Assembly: GCA_017624645.1 (NCBI GenBank)
Contig: JAGAMQ010000012.1
Location: 1-12,894, forward strand
DNA: 12,894 bases
From: Oscillospiraceae bacterium
GTDB lineage: Bacteria; Bacillota; Clostridia; Oscillospirales; Oscillospiraceae
Reading direction: 5' to 3'
Both the position numbers and the translations under genes were made by a program. Within the stretch, counting starts at the first letter, position 1. Every line of letters starts with the position of its first letter. Below the pieces are notes generated by a model, which saw nothing but the letters and a program-made list of their open reading frames with translations, had not been told where the DNA came from and did no database searches. Shown here one piece after another: positions 12,881-12,894 of the stretch.

Positions 12881-12894
12881 ATTGCAAAGGAATA

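Noticed and set aside
12886..12894. Ribosome binding site (AAAGGA) of a gene beyond the right edge
   Set aside because: The motif is there, but no start codon lies inside the window, so nothing can be supported.

Overview
The window looks like chromosomal DNA from an anaerobic Gram-positive bacterium of the class Clostridia, probably a gut Oscillospirales/Ruminococcaceae-type organism. The grounds are an NfnAB-type electron-bifurcating transhydrogenase, a soj-spo0J (parAB) locus with two perfect parS sites beside serS, a DUF1836 regulator, strong AGGAGG ribosome binding sites, consensus sigma-A promoters, and two kinds of intergenic palindromic repeat. Species assignment is inference; no rRNA or other marker is present.

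Left part (1-2225): a gamma-carbonic-anhydrase-like hexapeptide protein (minus strand) is transcribed divergently from a four-helix membrane protein of unknown function. Both have recognisable promoters. A strong terminator follows the membrane gene, and then a PflX-type radical SAM protein with its own terminator. A 184-base array of small unrelated hairpins separated by TCGATAT heptamers (2227-2410) fills the space between this convergent pair and the next gene cluster.

Centre (2436-8954): a long minus-strand run of eight tightly spaced genes, probably an operon read right to left: zinc-ribbon/transmembrane protein, parA, parB, PspC-domain protein, serS, mscL, nfnA, nfnB. The two 16-bp parS sites lie between the first gene and parA, so this is the centromere region and probably close to oriC. 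Order and spacing put chromosome segregation, seryl-tRNA charging, osmotic release and NADPH/ferredoxin balance in one transcription unit.

Right part (9072-12894): a divergent promoter with an inverted repeat over its -10 region drives DUF1836 regulator - hflK - hflC, packed almost without gaps. A weak terminator follows. Next is a 172-base MITE-like foldback element, made of two inverted copies of a double-hairpin repeat whose stems differ by compensatory changes. A promoter and a DUF89-family (ARMT1-like) putative phosphatase follow. The window ends in a second TCGATAT hairpin array.

The gene content is mostly housekeeping. The least explained material is intergenic: the TCGATAT hairpin arrays and the MITE-like element. 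The DUF1836-hflKC pairing and the membrane-anchored zinc ribbon upstream of parA are the least understood protein contexts.
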